Shown piece by piece: positions 21,767-29,995 of a stretch of 33,050 nt of DNA. Where the stretch lies: the NCBI GenBank assembly GCA_016191165.1, contig JACPPF010000163.1, positions 1-33,050 of the forward strand, given 5' to 3'. The position numbers and the translations under genes were made by a program. The notes beneath the pieces were generated by a model. That model searched no databases. It had not been told where the DNA came from and was given only the letters and a program-made list of their open reading frames with translations. Source of the stretch: Planctomycetota bacterium (GTDB taxonomy: Bacteria > Planctomycetota > Planctomycetia > Gemmatales > Gemmataceae). Every line of letters starts with the position of its first letter. Position 1 is the first letter of the stretch.

Positions 21767-23071
21767 ATGACCCCCGCCGACCGTTCTCGCCGGTTCCTTT
21801 TGCCCGTCGTCGCCGACGGCCTTGAACCGATTGTGGTCGCGTCGGCGTTGGGCCGCACCGTCACCGACATCGATGGCAGGGCGTATCTCGACTGCTTTTC
21901 CGGCATCTCCGTGGTCAACGCGGGGCACAATCACCCGCGCATCCTGGCGGCGGCGCGGGACCAGATGGACAAGCTCGTGCATTGCGCCTCGTGCGTCTAC
22001 CATGTGCCGGTCGTGGGTGAATTGGCGGAGAAACTTGCGGGGATCGTACCCCTCGGACCAACCAGCCGGGAGCGCGAGCGACCGGGGGAAGCCAAGAGTT
22101 TCTTCTGTAACTCCGGCGCCGAGGCGAATGAAGGCGCCATGCGTCTCGCCAAACAGCACACCGGGCGGCGCGAGATTGTCGCCCTGGCCTACGGGTTTCA
22201 TGGCCGAACCATTGGTACCCTGTCGATCACGGGCAACCAGGCGCGCAAGAAGAACAATGGGCCGTACCTGCCAGGCGTCGCGTTCGGGCCGGCGCCCTAT
22301 TGCTATCGCTGTCCACTGGGTCTGGAGTATCCGTCGTGCGACATCGCCTGCGCGAATGCGCTCAAGGACGTCGTCCGCGTGCAGACCTCCGGCGACGTGG
22401 CCGCGTTTGTCGTCGAACCGATCCTCGGCGAAGGCGGCATCATCACGCCGCCCGATGAGTATCTCCCGATCGCGGCGCGCATCATGCACGAACATGGCGC
22501 GCTCCTGATCGTGGACGAGGTGCAGACCGGATTTGGCAGGTCGGGGCGAATGTTCCACGTGGAACATACTGCCAATTTGACAGTCGATATCATGACGATG
22601 GCCAAGGGCATCGCCGCCGGGTTTCCGCTCGGCGCGTTCACGGCACGCCACGAAATCGCCAGCGCGATGAAGCCGGGCGACCATCTGTCCACGTTCGGCG
22701 GCAACCCCATTGCGTGTGCGGCCGCTCTGGCGAATATTGCTGTGATCGAGGAAGAACGTTTGTGCGAAAACGCAAATGCGCGTGGCGCGGAGCTCATAGC
22801 GGGTTGTAAGAAGCTACAAGAGAAACATGCGCTGATCGGCGATGTGCGTGGCCGAGGCCTGATGATCGGCCTGGAACTGGTGCGGGACCGCAAGACCAAA
22901 GAACCAGCTCCCATCGAGGCGAAAGCGATCCGCGCCAGGATGCGCGAGCGCGGCATCCTGGTGGGCGTCGGCGGCATCTTCGGGAACGTCGTGCGCCTGC
23001 AACCGCCGCTGTCGATCACCCAGAAGGAATGCGAGCGGGCGCTCGCGGCGCTGGACGAGACGCTACGGTGA
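21767..23071 (+). CDS. Class III PLP-dependent aminotransferase
   Basis: 434 residues. Class III features are clear: 'DIDGRAYLDCFSGISVVNAGHNHP' at the start, FFCNSGAEANEGAMRLA (phosphate cup), YGFHGRT, IVDEVQTGFGRSG, and the PLP lysine Lys280 in TMAKGIAAGFPLGA, ending with 'GNVVRLQPPLSI'. It resembles 4-aminobutyrate/acetylornithine-type enzymes and should move an amino group from an omega-amino compound to a keto acid. GAGGAAG precedes ATG 21767. The loop before FFCNSG has about ten extra residues, GPTSRERERPGEA, which appear to come from an intergenic repeat (22061-22090). The internal Cys-rich segment CYRCPLGLEYPSCDIAC is also seen in some family members. Confidence 0.92.
   Translation: MTPADRSRRFLLPVVADGLEPIVVASALGRTVTDIDGRAYLDCFSGISVVNAGHNHPRILAAARDQMDKLVHCASCVYHVPVVGELAEKLAGIVPLGPTSRERERPGEAKSFFCNSGAEANEGAMRLAKQHTGRREIVALAYGFHGRTIGTLSITGNQARKKNNGPYLPGVAFGPAPYCYRCPLGLEYPSCDIACANALKDVVRVQTSGDVAAFVVEPILGEGGIITPPDEYLPIAARIMHEHGALLIVDEVQTGFGRSGRMFHVEHTANLTVDIMTMAKGIAAGFPLGAFTARHEIASAMKPGDHLSTFGGNPIACAAALANIAVIEEERLCENANARGAELIAGCKKLQEKHALIGDVRGRGLMIGLELVRDRKTKEPAPIEAKAIRARMRERGILVGVGGIFGNVVRLQPPLSITQKECERALAALDETLR
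22061..22090 (+). repeat. Partial intergenic repeat inside the aminotransferase gene
   Basis: The stretch starting ACCAGCCGGGAGCG matches the left arm of the 15047-15102 palindrome in 19 of 24 positions. In frame it encodes PTSRERERPGE, located where other class III aminotransferases have a shorter loop. Confidence 0.6.
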
Positions 23072-23125
23072 TGCCGCTTGCGGCTTAACGCTCGCACGGT
23101 GCGCTGCTCCAACGCTCAGCCGCGC

Positions 23126-24643
23126 CTATGCCATTTCATCCCAGGGCCACAAGGGCCGCGGAATGCCCGTGAACGGCAACGTCCAGAAATCCGACGGGGC
23201 GCAACCTGGCGCCCGCACGACGAAAATCTGCTTCGCATGATCGGCATACGCCGCCCGGAACCCGCACGGGCTCTTGGCGATTAGCACCGAGGCCGTGAAT
23301 GGGTCAAGCCCCGCCGACTGAAACAACTGCGGCGCGAAATGCGGGCCGGAACGCGAGGTCACGATGATGTGTACGTTCTTGTACATCAACACCACCGCTC
23401 GGCCCATGTCGATTGGCAATTTCTCGGCGAGATGGCCAGATAGGATAAACTTCGCATCGAAGATATTCTGAACGCGCACCGGCAGAGTGATCGGCTTAAA
23501 AACGCGCGGGTTGCGCGTGGCGCCCAGGGTCGCGGTCCATTCGGCGCCGCTGCCATGCGCCTCGGCCTCGGCGACCGTTTCCGGACCGACGAGCGTGACG
23601 AGCGCGGGGCGAGGCCATTCGTATTTGATCAGCTCGCTCAATACCGCGGTGCTGTCGCCGGTGGAGCCGGACGTGGTCGCATCGGCGCTGTCGCTGATGA
23701 CGGTGAGCGGTGATCCCGCAAGTTCGCTGCACTCATCAGCGGGCCTGGCGGCATCGAACGCAGCGCGGACGGCCGTGGAAATATCTACCAGCGTCGGCAG
23801 GTAGTCGCGGCGGTGGTCCCAGACGTTAGTCGCCAGTTCCGCGCAGGCATGTTCGCCCCAGGACGCCGGCGCCTGATCGCTGCAAACGACCAGCGTTGAA
23901 CTTCCGAGGTCGGGAATGTCGAGCCAGGGCTGTACCGTTGCCAGGCCGGCGCTCAAGACAAAATGATTTCGCTCCCAGCTCTCGAGCAACTTGCGAATGC
24001 CATAACTGAAGCTATCCGGGTCTTGCGTGTTGGCGCGCTCCGCGGGCACGACCATCGGCAGCTTGCGGAAGGAGGTCACCGGCTTGCGGCCCTCGATCAA
24101 GATCTTGCGCAGCGCCTTGGCGCCGCGCCGGCCGGTGCTCATCACATCGACGTGCGGGGCGGTGTGATACAGAACCAAACACTCGGCGTTGTCCACCATG
24201 CGTTGCGTGATGTTCGCGTGCAGGTCGAGCGTGCCGACGACCGGAATCGCCGGGCCAACCAATTCCCGCACGCGCTGAAGCAGGTACCCTTCAACATCGG
24301 GCTCGCACTCGGCGACCATCGAACCGTGCAGGGCGAGCAACACCGCATCGACCTTCCCGGCACTTTGAAGCGTGTCAATCATGCGATCCATCAGCATGTT
24401 GAATGTAGTCGTATCCACCGGTCCGCCTGGCCAGGCGGCGAAACGCATCAGCCCGACGATCTCCTTGCGTTCGGGCCAGGCTTGCAGCGACTGGATGAAG
24501 CCGCCCAGTTCGTTGGTCTCGGCGAATCGCTCGATGAGGTCGGCGCCCTGGAAAATGCCAAACGCCTCGAAATCCGCGCACGTGGTCGGCAGCGGATTGA
24601 GGGTGTTCGATTCTTGCCAAAGTTGACCGATGGCGATGCGCAT
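23126..24643 (-). CDS. M81 family metallopeptidase (MlrC-like)
   Basis: 505 residues. The MlrC pattern is present: RIAIGQLWQESNTLNP at the N-terminus, ALLALHGSM-type segment (His106), 'GTLDLHANIT' (Asp140, His142) and 'HTAPHVDV' (His164) as probable zinc ligands, then ISDSADATTSGSTGDST, and the C-terminal 'IVTSRSGPHFAPQLFQSAGLDP' and SPCGFRAAYADHAKQI. M81 enzymes cleave small linear peptides, the best known being microcystin breakdown products; many act on other modified amides. No signal peptide. It lies head-to-tail with an aminotransferase downstream of a palindrome, fitting a catabolic group. Confidence 0.9.
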   Translation of the reverse strand: MRIAIGQLWQESNTLNPLPTTCADFEAFGIFQGADLIERFAETNELGGFIQSLQAWPERKEIVGLMRFAAWPGGPVDTTTFNMLMDRMIDTLQSAGKVDAVLLALHGSMVAECEPDVEGYLLQRVRELVGPAIPVVGTLDLHANITQRMVDNAECLVLYHTAPHVDVMSTGRRGAKALRKILIEGRKPVTSFRKLPMVVPAERANTQDPDSFSYGIRKLLESWERNHFVLSAGLATVQPWLDIPDLGSSTLVVCSDQAPASWGEHACAELATNVWDHRRDYLPTLVDISTAVRAAFDAARPADECSELAGSPLTVISDSADATTSGSTGDSTAVLSELIKYEWPRPALVTLVGPETVAEAEAHGSGAEWTATLGATRNPRVFKPITLPVRVQNIFDAKFILSGHLAEKLPIDMGRAVVLMYKNVHIIVTSRSGPHFAPQLFQSAGLDPFTASVLIAKSPCGFRAAYADHAKQIFVVRAPGCAPSDFWTLPFTGIPRPLWPWDEMA

Positions 24644-24660
24644 GGTATTCCCAAAATGTT

Positions 24661-24717
24661 TAGCCGCTCGCCTTTGGCGAGCGTTTCACACACCCGCTCG
24701 CCAGAGGCGAGCGGCTA
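24661..24717. repeat. 23-bp inverted repeat overlapping a gene end
   Basis: Arms 24661-24683 (TAGCCGCTCGCCTTTGGCGA...) and 24695-24717 pair with one mismatch around 11 bases; each arm is itself nearly palindromic. The right arm contains the stop codon of the aminotransferase at 24715. Confidence 0.9.
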
Positions 24718-26019
24718 AACGCGGCTAAATGCCAAATCCAACCGCCGCAGCGCGTCCGTCACATCGTTGGCGTTCATCGCCGCGCAAAACCCGTGGTGGC
24801 ACGCCGCGCCGCCGTAGTCATGAAAGTAGACGCCCCGTTCGATGGCGGCCTTGATGAAACGCAACATCTGTTCACGCTGATGCTTGACGGCGTCGCGATA
24901 ATCGCGCACCTCCCCGTCCACGCCGAAGTAAATGCCGAAGCGAGCGCCCAACCCTTGCACGCGCCCGGCGATGCCATGCCTGGCGAAAAGCGCCGTCAGG
25001 CCGTCGCACAGCGATTTGGCAATCGTGTGGATGTGATCGTAGAACCCCGGCTCGCGATAGGCGTTGATCGCCGCCAGCGCCGCCGCGACGACGACGGGAT
25101 GACCGTTGTAGGTCCCCGAATGCTGACAGTCGCCGATCGGCATCAGGCGATCCATGATATCCTGCCGACCGCCAAACGCGCTCAAGGGATACCCGCCGCC
25201 GACCGCCTTGCCGAGCGTGCAGAGATCGGGCATGACGCCGAGGTATTCCTGGGCGCCGCCAAGGCCCATGCGGAATGCACTGAGCACTTCATCGAAGATC
25301 AGCAAGACGCCATGACGCGCCGTCAAATCGCGCAGCGCTTCGATGAACTCTTCGCTTGGTATGATGCAGCCCGCGTTGTAATAGATCGGCTCGCCGATGA
25401 CCGCCGCCAGCTCTTTCCCGTGGTCGTAGAACGCCTGTTCGAGCAGATCGACGCGGTTATAGGGCACGACAATCAGCTGCTCTTTCAATCCGTCGGCGAT
25501 TCCCGTCGAACCTGGATAAAGGCTCGGATGATTTTCCGGCCCAAGCTGGTCGGCGGGCGTACCGATGGCGAACATGACCTGATCGTGATAGCCGTGAAAG
25601 TTGCCCTCGAACTTGAGCAGTTTCTGTTTGCCCGTGTAGGCGCGGGCCAGGCGGATGCAGTGCATGGTCGCCTCGGTGCCGGAACCGGTGAAGCGGACGC
25701 GCTCGAGGCACGGGATGACATCGCAAAGCAATTCCGCCAGTTCGGCGTGTTGCTCGTTCTCATAGGAACAGGCGGCCCCGCGCTCCAGGGCGCGTTCGAC
25801 AGCTTGCCGCACGCGCGGATCGCCGTGACCCAGTAACGTGGCGCCGTGACTGCAACAAAGGTCGAGGTACTCCTTACCGTCGAGGTCCCATAGTTTGCAA
25901 CCGGCAGCGCGATCGAAGTACATCGCATGCCCGACGGCCCGATTGAGCCGGGTGGACGATGAAACGCCGCCCGCCAGGGAATGACAGGCCCGTTGGTATT
26001 GCTCGACAACTCGGCTCAC
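24715..26019 (-). CDS. Class III aminotransferase, glutamate-1-semialdehyde aminomutase-like
   Basis: 434 residues. 'LWDLDGKEYLDLCCSHGATLLGHGDPRVRQAV', RFTGSGTEATMHCIRLARAY, FEGNFHGYHD, 'LLIFDEVLSAFRMGLGGAQ' and the PLP lysine Lys271 (LGKAVGGGYPLSAFGG) are characteristic of the GSA-aminomutase branch. With no haem genes around it and a peptidase and amidohydrolase as neighbours, it is more likely a catabolic aminotransferase or amino-mutase than HemL. GTG 26019 is chosen: GGAG precedes it by six bases, while the extension to ATG 26070 lacks one. The final residues (SRV) and stop are encoded by the repeat at 24661-24717. Confidence 0.9.
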   Translation of the reverse strand: MSRVVEQYQRACHSLAGGVSSSTRLNRAVGHAMYFDRAAGCKLWDLDGKEYLDLCCSHGATLLGHGDPRVRQAVERALERGAACSYENEQHAELAELLCDVIPCLERVRFTGSGTEATMHCIRLARAYTGKQKLLKFEGNFHGYHDQVMFAIGTPADQLGPENHPSLYPGSTGIADGLKEQLIVVPYNRVDLLEQAFYDHGKELAAVIGEPIYYNAGCIIPSEEFIEALRDLTARHGVLLIFDEVLSAFRMGLGGAQEYLGVMPDLCTLGKAVGGGYPLSAFGGRQDIMDRLMPIGDCQHSGTYNGHPVVVAAALAAINAYREPGFYDHIHTIAKSLCDGLTALFARHGIAGRVQGLGARFGIYFGVDGEVRDYRDAVKHQREQMLRFIKAAIERGVYFHDYGGAACHHGFCAAMNANDVTDALRRLDLAFSRV

Positions 26020-26100
26020 GGCGATCTCCGGATTTTTTGTTGTGAGGGGGATGAGAACAGTGTAAATCAAAGTGGGGGATTATTCCAGGGCGCGGATTCG

Positions 26101-26154
26101 CCGCTTGCCGTTTAGCGCCCGCATGGCGCCAGGCGGGGGCTAAACGGCAAGCGG
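26101..26154. repeat. 22-bp inverted repeat
   Basis: Arms 26101-26122 and 26133-26154 pair with one mismatch. The arm contains CGTTTAGCGCCCGC (26109-26122), which recurs identically at 29909-29922. It lies between divergent promoters. Confidence 0.9.
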
Positions 26155-26191
26155 CCAACCATCGCGCCAATTTTGCGGCGGAGTCTCATTG

Positions 26192-27481
26192 ATGAAAAGC
26201 GCTCGTGGCACCGAGGTCATCCACAACGGCACGCTCATCGACGGCACCGGTGCCGTTCCCATCGCCAACGGAGTAGTGCATATCACCGACGGAAAGATCA
26301 CCTATGCCGGCTCCGTAGCCATGGCGCCGCCTGTCGCGCCCGACGCCAGGCGCATTGACGCGTTGGGCGGGACGATCATGCCCGGCCTGGTCGAGGCCCA
26401 TTTTCACGCAACCTACTTCAACGTTGCCGCGCTCGAAGACCTGGACATCAAGTATCCCGTCGAATACGTCACGCTCCTGGCTGCCAGCAACTGCAAGCTT
26501 GCCCTCGAGTGCGGCTACACCGCGGCGCGGTCGGGCGGGTGCCTCTTCAACGTTGATTACTGGCTGAAGAAGGCGATTGAAAACGACGTCGTCCCCGGCC
26601 CGCGGTTGGCGGCGAGCGGCCGTGAAATTTGCGGTGTCGGCGGGTTGATGGACTGGAACCCCGATTTCCGCAAGATCGGCATGGATGGCCTGGTGCTGCT
26701 CATCAACGGCGCCGACGAATGCCGGGCCGCGGTGCGCAAACTTGTAAAGGACGGCGTCGAGTGGGTGAAGACCTACCCGACCGGCGATGCCGCGGCGCCG
26801 GATGCCAACGATCACCACACGCTGTGCATGACTTTCGAGGAAATGGACGCCTGCGTCGCCACGACGCACAATCATGGCCTGAAGATCACGGGCCATTGCC
26901 GGGCGAACGCGGGCATCAAAAATGCTCTCCGCGCGGGCTACGACACGATCGAACACGGCACGTTCATGGACGACGAGGCCCTCGACCTGTTGATGATCCG
27001 CAATACGCCGGTGATTCCCGCCTTGCGTTTCGAGCAGGCGAGCATCGAACACGGGCCCGAGTTTGGGATGCCGCAGCGTATCATTGACGGGCATATTGAG
27101 TGCATGGAATGCGGCGCGGAATCCGCCCGGCGCATCCTCAAAGCCGGAGGCCGCATCGGCATGGGCGGCGATTTCGGCTTCGCCTGGAACTCGCACGGGG
27201 AGTACGCCAAGGAGATGACGTTCTTCGTCAGGTACGTCGGATTCTCGCCGCTGCAAACGATTACCTGTGCGACCAAGATTGGCGCCGAGATCATGGGACG
27301 CGGCGACGAATTCGGCACCCTCGAACCCGGCAAACTCGCGGATGTCTTGGTCGTCGATGGCGATGTGCTGGCGGATATCTCGATCCTTGAGGATCGCCAG
27401 CGGATTCTGGCGGTGCTTCAAGGCGGCGTGCTGAAAACGGGGCGATTGTTGGCGCAGCCGGGCAATTCCTCGCCGCCGTGA
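26192..27481 (+). CDS. Amidohydrolase-superfamily enzyme (imidazolonepropionase/prolidase-like)
   Basis: 429 residues. After a beta-sandwich N-terminus (NGTLIDGTGAVPIANG) come PGLVEAHFHA (His70, His72), WVKTYPTG (Lys193, probably the carboxylated bridging lysine), 'GHCRAN' (His235), 'IEHGTF' (His255) and 'GMGGDFGF' (Asp327), giving a full binuclear metal site, followed by 'FGTLEPGKLADVLVVDGD'. Such proteins hydrolyse dipeptides, cyclic amides or similar compounds. CGGAG lies nine bases before ATG 26192. Together with the two aminotransferases and the M81 enzyme it suggests stepwise hydrolysis and deamination of an amide or peptide. Confidence 0.92.
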   Translation: MKSARGTEVIHNGTLIDGTGAVPIANGVVHITDGKITYAGSVAMAPPVAPDARRIDALGGTIMPGLVEAHFHATYFNVAALEDLDIKYPVEYVTLLAASNCKLALECGYTAARSGGCLFNVDYWLKKAIENDVVPGPRLAASGREICGVGGLMDWNPDFRKIGMDGLVLLINGADECRAAVRKLVKDGVEWVKTYPTGDAAAPDANDHHTLCMTFEEMDACVATTHNHGLKITGHCRANAGIKNALRAGYDTIEHGTFMDDEALDLLMIRNTPVIPALRFEQASIEHGPEFGMPQRIIDGHIECMECGAESARRILKAGGRIGMGGDFGFAWNSHGEYAKEMTFFVRYVGFSPLQTITCATKIGAEIMGRGDEFGTLEPGKLADVLVVDGDVLADISILEDRQRILAVLQGGVLKTGRLLAQPGNSSPP

Positions 27482-27501
27482 AAGAATGAGCGAGTCGCTT
27501 C

Positions 27502-27888
27502 CTACTTGAACTGCTCCAGGTGGACGAAGTTGCTGGCCATTTCTTCAGATGTGAAGTGGTTGAGCATCCGTAACATTCGTTGGAGGAGGTGGCCATATTG
27601 GCGGCTGCCAAGTTGTTGGGAGACAATGATCCCGGAATGACTCTGGCCTGATTTTTGCCACTGGTCGTGAAGTGGTGCGAAATCGCGAATATTGAATGTG
27701 AGGATGGCTCGATGTTCCGCCGCGGCAAGGGCAAGCTGTTCTTCGTCCGAGGCCGTGTCTTTGCCTGCCTCCTCGGTGGTCAGAACATCGAAACCCTTAC
27801 CTCGCAAATCCACAGCCAGCCGGCGCATGATGTGGCGGTCGAAATAGAGTCGGACAAAAAACGACTCAAAGCTGGGTGAATCGGCCAT
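27502..27888 (-). CDS. DUF5615-type PIN-like toxin
   Basis: 128 residues. 'RLYFDRHIMRRLAVDLRGKGFDVLTTEEAG' with acidic positions near 17 and 38-50, then HRAILTFNIRDFAPLH, is the compact PIN-like fold of DUF5615/Mut7-C-type proteins. They are found beside DUF433 antitoxins, as here. Its ATG overlaps the DUF433 reading frame by 23 bases. The protein is expected to be an RNase toxin; direct activity in this family is poorly established. It converges with the amidohydrolase, 20 bases apart. Confidence 0.85.
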   Translation of the reverse strand: MADSPSFESFFVRLYFDRHIMRRLAVDLRGKGFDVLTTEEAGKDTASDEEQLALAAAEHRAILTFNIRDFAPLHDQWQKSGQSHSGIIVSQQLGSRQYGHLLQRMLRMLNHFTSEEMASNFVHLEQFK

Positions 27889-28138
27889 GGGCTTGGTCTT
27901 CCAGGGCGATCAAGGCTAGAATCTCATCGCGATGGTCAAAGAAATAACTGAGGGCATGAAAAACCTGGGCTTCTGAGATGTTCAGAGCCTCGGCGATATC
28001 GACAATGGATTCACCCTGCCGATGGAGCGTGGCAACGTGACGGACGGCCACGCGCAAGCCGTCGATTACCGGCTCGCCGCCGCAAACGGATTCAAGTCGC
28101 ACGATATGGGGGTGCTCGGTCTTCAATGCCTCGGCCAT
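27866..28138 (-). CDS. DUF433 antitoxin
   Basis: 90 residues. 'VRLESVCGGEPVIDGLRVAVRHVATLHRQGESIVDIAEALNISEAQVFHALSYFFDHRDEI' shows the DUF433 strand followed by a helix-turn-helix (SIVDIAEALNISEAQVFHAL), typical of DNA-binding antitoxins that repress their own operon. ATG 28138 has GGGGAA six bases upstream; GTG 28159 with AGGA is an equally usable start, adding seven residues. It overlaps the toxin gene downstream. Confidence 0.87.
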   Translation of the reverse strand: MAEALKTEHPHIVRLESVCGGEPVIDGLRVAVRHVATLHRQGESIVDIAEALNISEAQVFHALSYFFDHRDEILALIALEDQAHGRFTQL

Positions 28139-28416
28139 CGTGATTTCCCCGTGGTTCACGCCGTCCTACCTTTCGCCAGTGTAGCAGGCAGGCGGTTCAC
28201 GGGCTAGACAAGGTCGGCGTGCCAAGCCTGATCGGGCTACAGATCGAGCCTCACCACCCTCCCGTGAAAGGACGGTCGGGGGGGGGGAACCTTGAACAAC
28301 TTGGTGGCAAATCGCGCCGACGACGGGCGGGTTTTTCAAAACCGTCCTTGATCTTTGCCCATTCATACGCGATCATATCCAACCATGACCTCGAAATCGC
28401 ACCCAGGAGAACGAAC
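28139..28416. other. Intergenic region with G10 run
   Basis: This stretch separates the DUF433 antitoxin and the esterase. It holds a run of ten G at 28278-28287 and GC-rich phrases; promoters for both directions are expected here but I cannot assign them. Confidence 0.4.
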
Positions 28417-29895
28417 ATGAAAACACGCATCCTGCTCCTTGCTTTTTGCATCGGCCTGGCGCCGGCTGCCGCTCGGGCTGACGTCAAGCCGCACGCCCTG
28501 TGCTCCGAAGGCATGGTCCTCCAGCAAAAATCAAACGTCAACATCTGGGGCACGGCCGACAACGGCGAAAAAGTGACCGTCTCCTTCCGCGGCAAGACCT
28601 CCACCGCGACCGCTGACGCTAACGGCAACTGGATCGTCGCCGTCGCCAGCGGCGAGGCCGGCGGCCCGTTCGAGTTGACCATCAAAGGAAACAACACGAT
28701 CGCCTACAAAAACGTGCTCGTCGGCGAAGTCTGGATCTGCTCCGGCCAATCGAACATGGCCCAAACGGTCAACGGCAGCGACAAGGGCGACAAGCAGACC
28801 GCCACCACGGCAAAGCACAACCCCATGCTGCGCATGTTCACCGTCGCACGCAGCCCGCAAAACAAACCCCAGGCCAATACCACCGGAGCCTGGCTTGAAG
28901 CCAAGCCCGAAACCGTCGGCGGGTTCTCCGCGGTCGGCTATTTCTTCGGACGCAACCTGAACGAAAATCGCAAGGTCCCCGTCGGCCTGATTCACACGAG
29001 CTGGGGCGGCACGCGCATCGAGGCGTGGACGAGCCAGTCGGCTCTCAAGGCGACCGGACTGCCGATCTCCCCGGCCAAGGGTCCCAACGTGGCGTCCGCG
29101 CTTTACAACGGCATGATCCATCCGCTTCTCAACTACCAGGTCCAGGGCGCCATCTGGTACCAGGGCGAAAGCAACGCAGGGCAGGCGTACAAGTATCGCA
29201 CGCTTCACCCGGCCATGATTGAGAACTGGCGCGCCGATTTCAAGAATCCCAATCTCGCGTTCTACTTCGTTCAACTCGCGCCGTTTAACACCGTCGCCAA
29301 ACAACCCGGCGAAAGCAACTGGGCCGAACTGCGTGAAGCCCAGACCATGACGCTCGCGAAACTCAAGAACACCGGCATGGCCGTCATCACCGACTGCGGC
29401 GACGAACTGGACATTCACCCGGTTCCCAAGCGGCCGATCGGCATTCGCCTCGCCCTGGCGGCGCGAGCCCAGACCTATGGCGAGAAAATCGTCTACTCCG
29501 GCCCGATGTACAAGAGCGCGAAGTTCGGACGCGGGCAGGCGACCCTCAGCTTTGATCACATCGGCGGCGGACTCGTCGGCATGGAGATCGTGCCGACGCC
29601 ATCAGCCAGAAAGGGCGCCAAGAACGCCTTCGCCTGGCGCGTCAAGGAAGGCTCGTCCACTAGCGCGCCGCTCGTCGGTTTCACCGTCTGTGGCAAGGAC
29701 AGGGTCTTCCACAACGCCAAGGCGGAAATCTCTGGCGAAACCGTCATCGTTTCTTGCGACAAGGTCGACGCGCCGATTGCCGTGCGCTATGGCTGGGCGA
29801 ATCACCCGATCTGCAACCTCTACAACCGCGAAGGTCTGCCGGCGTCGCCATTCCGCACCGACACCTTCCGCGGCATCACGCAGCCGAAGCAGTGA
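28417..29895 (+). CDS. Sialate O-acetylesterase-like secreted esterase
   Basis: 492 residues. Signal peptide 1-22 (cut near ARA-D). A jelly-roll-like N-terminus is followed by VWICSGQSNM (Ser112 nucleophile of the SGNH fold), TSWGGTRIEAW, IWYQGESNA (~246-254) and 'DIHP' (Asp332, His334), completing the catalytic set. A beta-sandwich domain follows ('VRYGWANHPICNLYNREGLPASPFRTD' at the end). Such proteins remove acetyl esters from sialic acids, xylan or other polysaccharides in the periplasm. AGGAGA sits before ATG 28417. The planctomycete habit of sulfated or acetylated polysaccharide use fits, and the pectate lyase remnant hints at similar substrates. Confidence 0.93.
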   Translation: MKTRILLLAFCIGLAPAAARADVKPHALCSEGMVLQQKSNVNIWGTADNGEKVTVSFRGKTSTATADANGNWIVAVASGEAGGPFELTIKGNNTIAYKNVLVGEVWICSGQSNMAQTVNGSDKGDKQTATTAKHNPMLRMFTVARSPQNKPQANTTGAWLEAKPETVGGFSAVGYFFGRNLNENRKVPVGLIHTSWGGTRIEAWTSQSALKATGLPISPAKGPNVASALYNGMIHPLLNYQVQGAIWYQGESNAGQAYKYRTLHPAMIENWRADFKNPNLAFYFVQLAPFNTVAKQPGESNWAELREAQTMTLAKLKNTGMAVITDCGDELDIHPVPKRPIGIRLALAARAQTYGEKIVYSGPMYKSAKFGRGQATLSFDHIGGGLVGMEIVPTPSARKGAKNAFAWRVKEGSSTSAPLVGFTVCGKDRVFHNAKAEISGETVIVSCDKVDAPIAVRYGWANHPICNLYNREGLPASPFRTDTFRGITQPKQ

Positions 29896-29908
29896 TCGCG
29901 CGCGTTTG

Positions 29909-29966
29909 CGTTTAGCGCCCGCCCGACGCCCGGAGTGATCCGGTGTCTCGATGCGGGCGCTAAACG
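29909..29966. repeat. 14-bp perfect inverted repeat
   Basis: CGTTTAGCGCCCGC (29909-29922) pairs exactly with 29953-29966. The same 14 bases occur at 26109-26122. It lies between two co-directional genes. Confidence 0.88.
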
Positions 29967-29995
29967 AATGTGGCTTTCAGTTCAGGACTCCATGC

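Noticed and set aside
24715-26019. hemL for tetrapyrrole synthesis
   Set aside because: It belongs to the aminomutase-like branch, but no haem gene is near and the context is catabolic, so no symbol is given.
26186-27421. 411-codon open frame on the minus strand
   Set aside because: Antisense to the amidohydrolase, whose full set of metal ligands shows the plus strand is coding.
28531-29559. 342-codon minus-strand frame
   Set aside because: Antisense to the esterase with GQSNM and DIHP motifs; no family pattern of its own.
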